Source of the DNA: CAJCIT01 sp963771305
Lineage (GTDB): Bacteria; Acidobacteriota; Terriglobia; Bryobacterales; Bryobacteraceae
Direction: 5' to 3'
DNA: 64,000 bases
Assembly (NCBI GenBank): GCA_963771305.1
Contig: CAVYTS010000039.1
Coordinates: forward strand, 248,001-312,000
Shown: positions 63,635-64,000 of the stretch, piece after piece
Numbering within the stretch: the stretch's first letter is position 1
Layout of the letters: each line of letters starts with the position of its first letter
Made by a program: the position numbers and the translations under genes
Notes under the pieces: model-generated
The model's input: only the letters and a program-made list of their open reading frames with translations
Databases searched by the model: none
What the model was told of the DNA's origin: nothing

Positions 63635-64000
63635 CTACTTGCCTGTGTAGACCACGCGCCAGATCGATTTCGAACCGTCATCAGTCACCAGCAGGGAGCC
63701 ATCGTGGGCAACGGCCACGCCGACTGGCCTGCCCCACACCTGTCCATCGGGCGTCACAAAACCTGTGAGGAAGTCTTCATAGACTCCGCTGGCGTGCCCG
63801 TTCTTCAACGGGACACGGATTACCTCATAGCCTGCCCGGGTAGCCCGGTTCCACGAGCCATGCTCGGCCGCAAAGATGTCACCCTGATACTCCTCCGGAA
63901 ACTGTTTGCCTTGATAAAAGGTCAGTTCCAACGAGGCAAAGTGGGGCTGCAACAGTACATCCGGCACCAGCACCTTCCCCTTCAGTTCCGGGTGCTTGCC
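63635..64000 (-). CDS. Sorbosone dehydrogenase/PQQ-type beta-propeller protein, N-terminus missing
   Basis: The C-terminal 121 residues of a larger protein; the frame is open to the window edge at 64000. FPEEYQGDIFAAEHGSWNRA and VWGRPVGVAVAHDGSLLVTD, followed by DDGSKSIWRVVYTGK at the end, match L-sorbosone dehydrogenase and soluble glucose dehydrogenase-like six-bladed propellers. The full protein would be about 400-450 residues, usually periplasmic, often with a PQQ or haem partner. The protein stops 23 bp from the PhzF stop; the two are convergent. Confidence 0.85.
   Translation of the reverse strand, partial: GKHPELKGKVLVPDVLLQPHFASLELTFYQGKQFPEEYQGDIFAAEHGSWNRATRAGYEVIRVPLKNGHASGVYEDFLTGFVTPDGQVWGRPVGVAVAHDGSLLVTDDGSKSIWRVVYTGK

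Overview
This window looks like chromosomal DNA of a soil or freshwater Acidobacteriota bacterium, most likely of the Solibacter/Bryobacterales group. The assignment is inferred, not tested. It rests on high G+C coding sequence, two gene pairs of DUF1549/DUF1553 'planctomycete-type cytochrome' protein plus DUF1501 protein, DUF1080 and DUF4097 proteins, a fused anti-sigma/FecR protein, and abundant lineage-type repeats and IS remnants. No rRNA, tRNA, CRISPR array or replication origin was recognised.

Layout. 1-3.6 kb: end of a polytopic membrane protein (GT-C-like), a small anchored protein, a DUF4097 lipoprotein and a Gfo/Idh/MocA oxidoreductase, all on the minus strand. 3.8-8.4 kb: PSD1/DUF1553 plus DUF1501 pair. 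8.6-9.9 kb: decayed genes (a thrice-framed 'SKNA-KxGLF' type protein and an IS110 N-terminal remnant). 9.9-11.3 kb: an amidohydrolase whose 3' end is tandemly duplicated (about 292 bp). 11.4-18.4 kb: a tightly overlapping six-gene operon: ECF sigma factor, membrane ZAS anti-sigma/FecR/large exported protein, and two ABC exporters. One permease carries an extracytoplasmic BamE/SmpA-like insertion. 18.7-22.3 kb: mobile block with an ISKra4-like transposase (frameshifted), a 96-bp tandem repeat and an 814-bp tandem duplication resembling a group II intron 5' ribozyme region without a maturase. 22.3-25.8 kb: a second DUF1501/DUF1553 pair. 26-33.3 kb: universal stress protein, a small secreted protein, and a YhiI/RbbA/YhhJ-like export operon.

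33.4-41.8 kb: histidine-degradation cluster hutH-hutU-cyclodeaminase-hutI-hutF-M20 deacylase with a divergent Lrp-family regulator. The first three genes are intact. The last three each carry several single-base frameshifts. 42-46 kb: zinc alcohol dehydrogenase, a small gene split by a 282-bp IS21-ended MITE-like insertion with 15-bp target duplication, a hicB/hicA pair with broken hicA, and a threonine synthase. 46-53.8 kb: membrane glycosyltransferase-like protein, RRM RNA-binding protein, second threonine synthase, lytic transglycosylase, SprT-like metallopeptidase and membrane proteins. 53.9-55.8 kb: a secreted protein with six 18-residue Pro-rich repeats, an unknown gene and an XRE regulator. 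56-64 kb: a ubiX remnant, prephenate dehydratase, DUF1223, DUF1080, DUF4230, DUF4097, dienelactone hydrolase, PhzF and the start-less end of a sorbosone-dehydrogenase-like protein.

The most unusual material is the sigma/anti-sigma/dual-ABC operon with its BamE-like permease insertion, the maturase-less 814-bp tandem repeat, the MITE-split gene and the locally frameshifted hut operon with a deacylase in the place expected for hutG. Start sites were chosen from signal peptides, overlaps and ribosome-binding sites where possible and may be off by a few codons.
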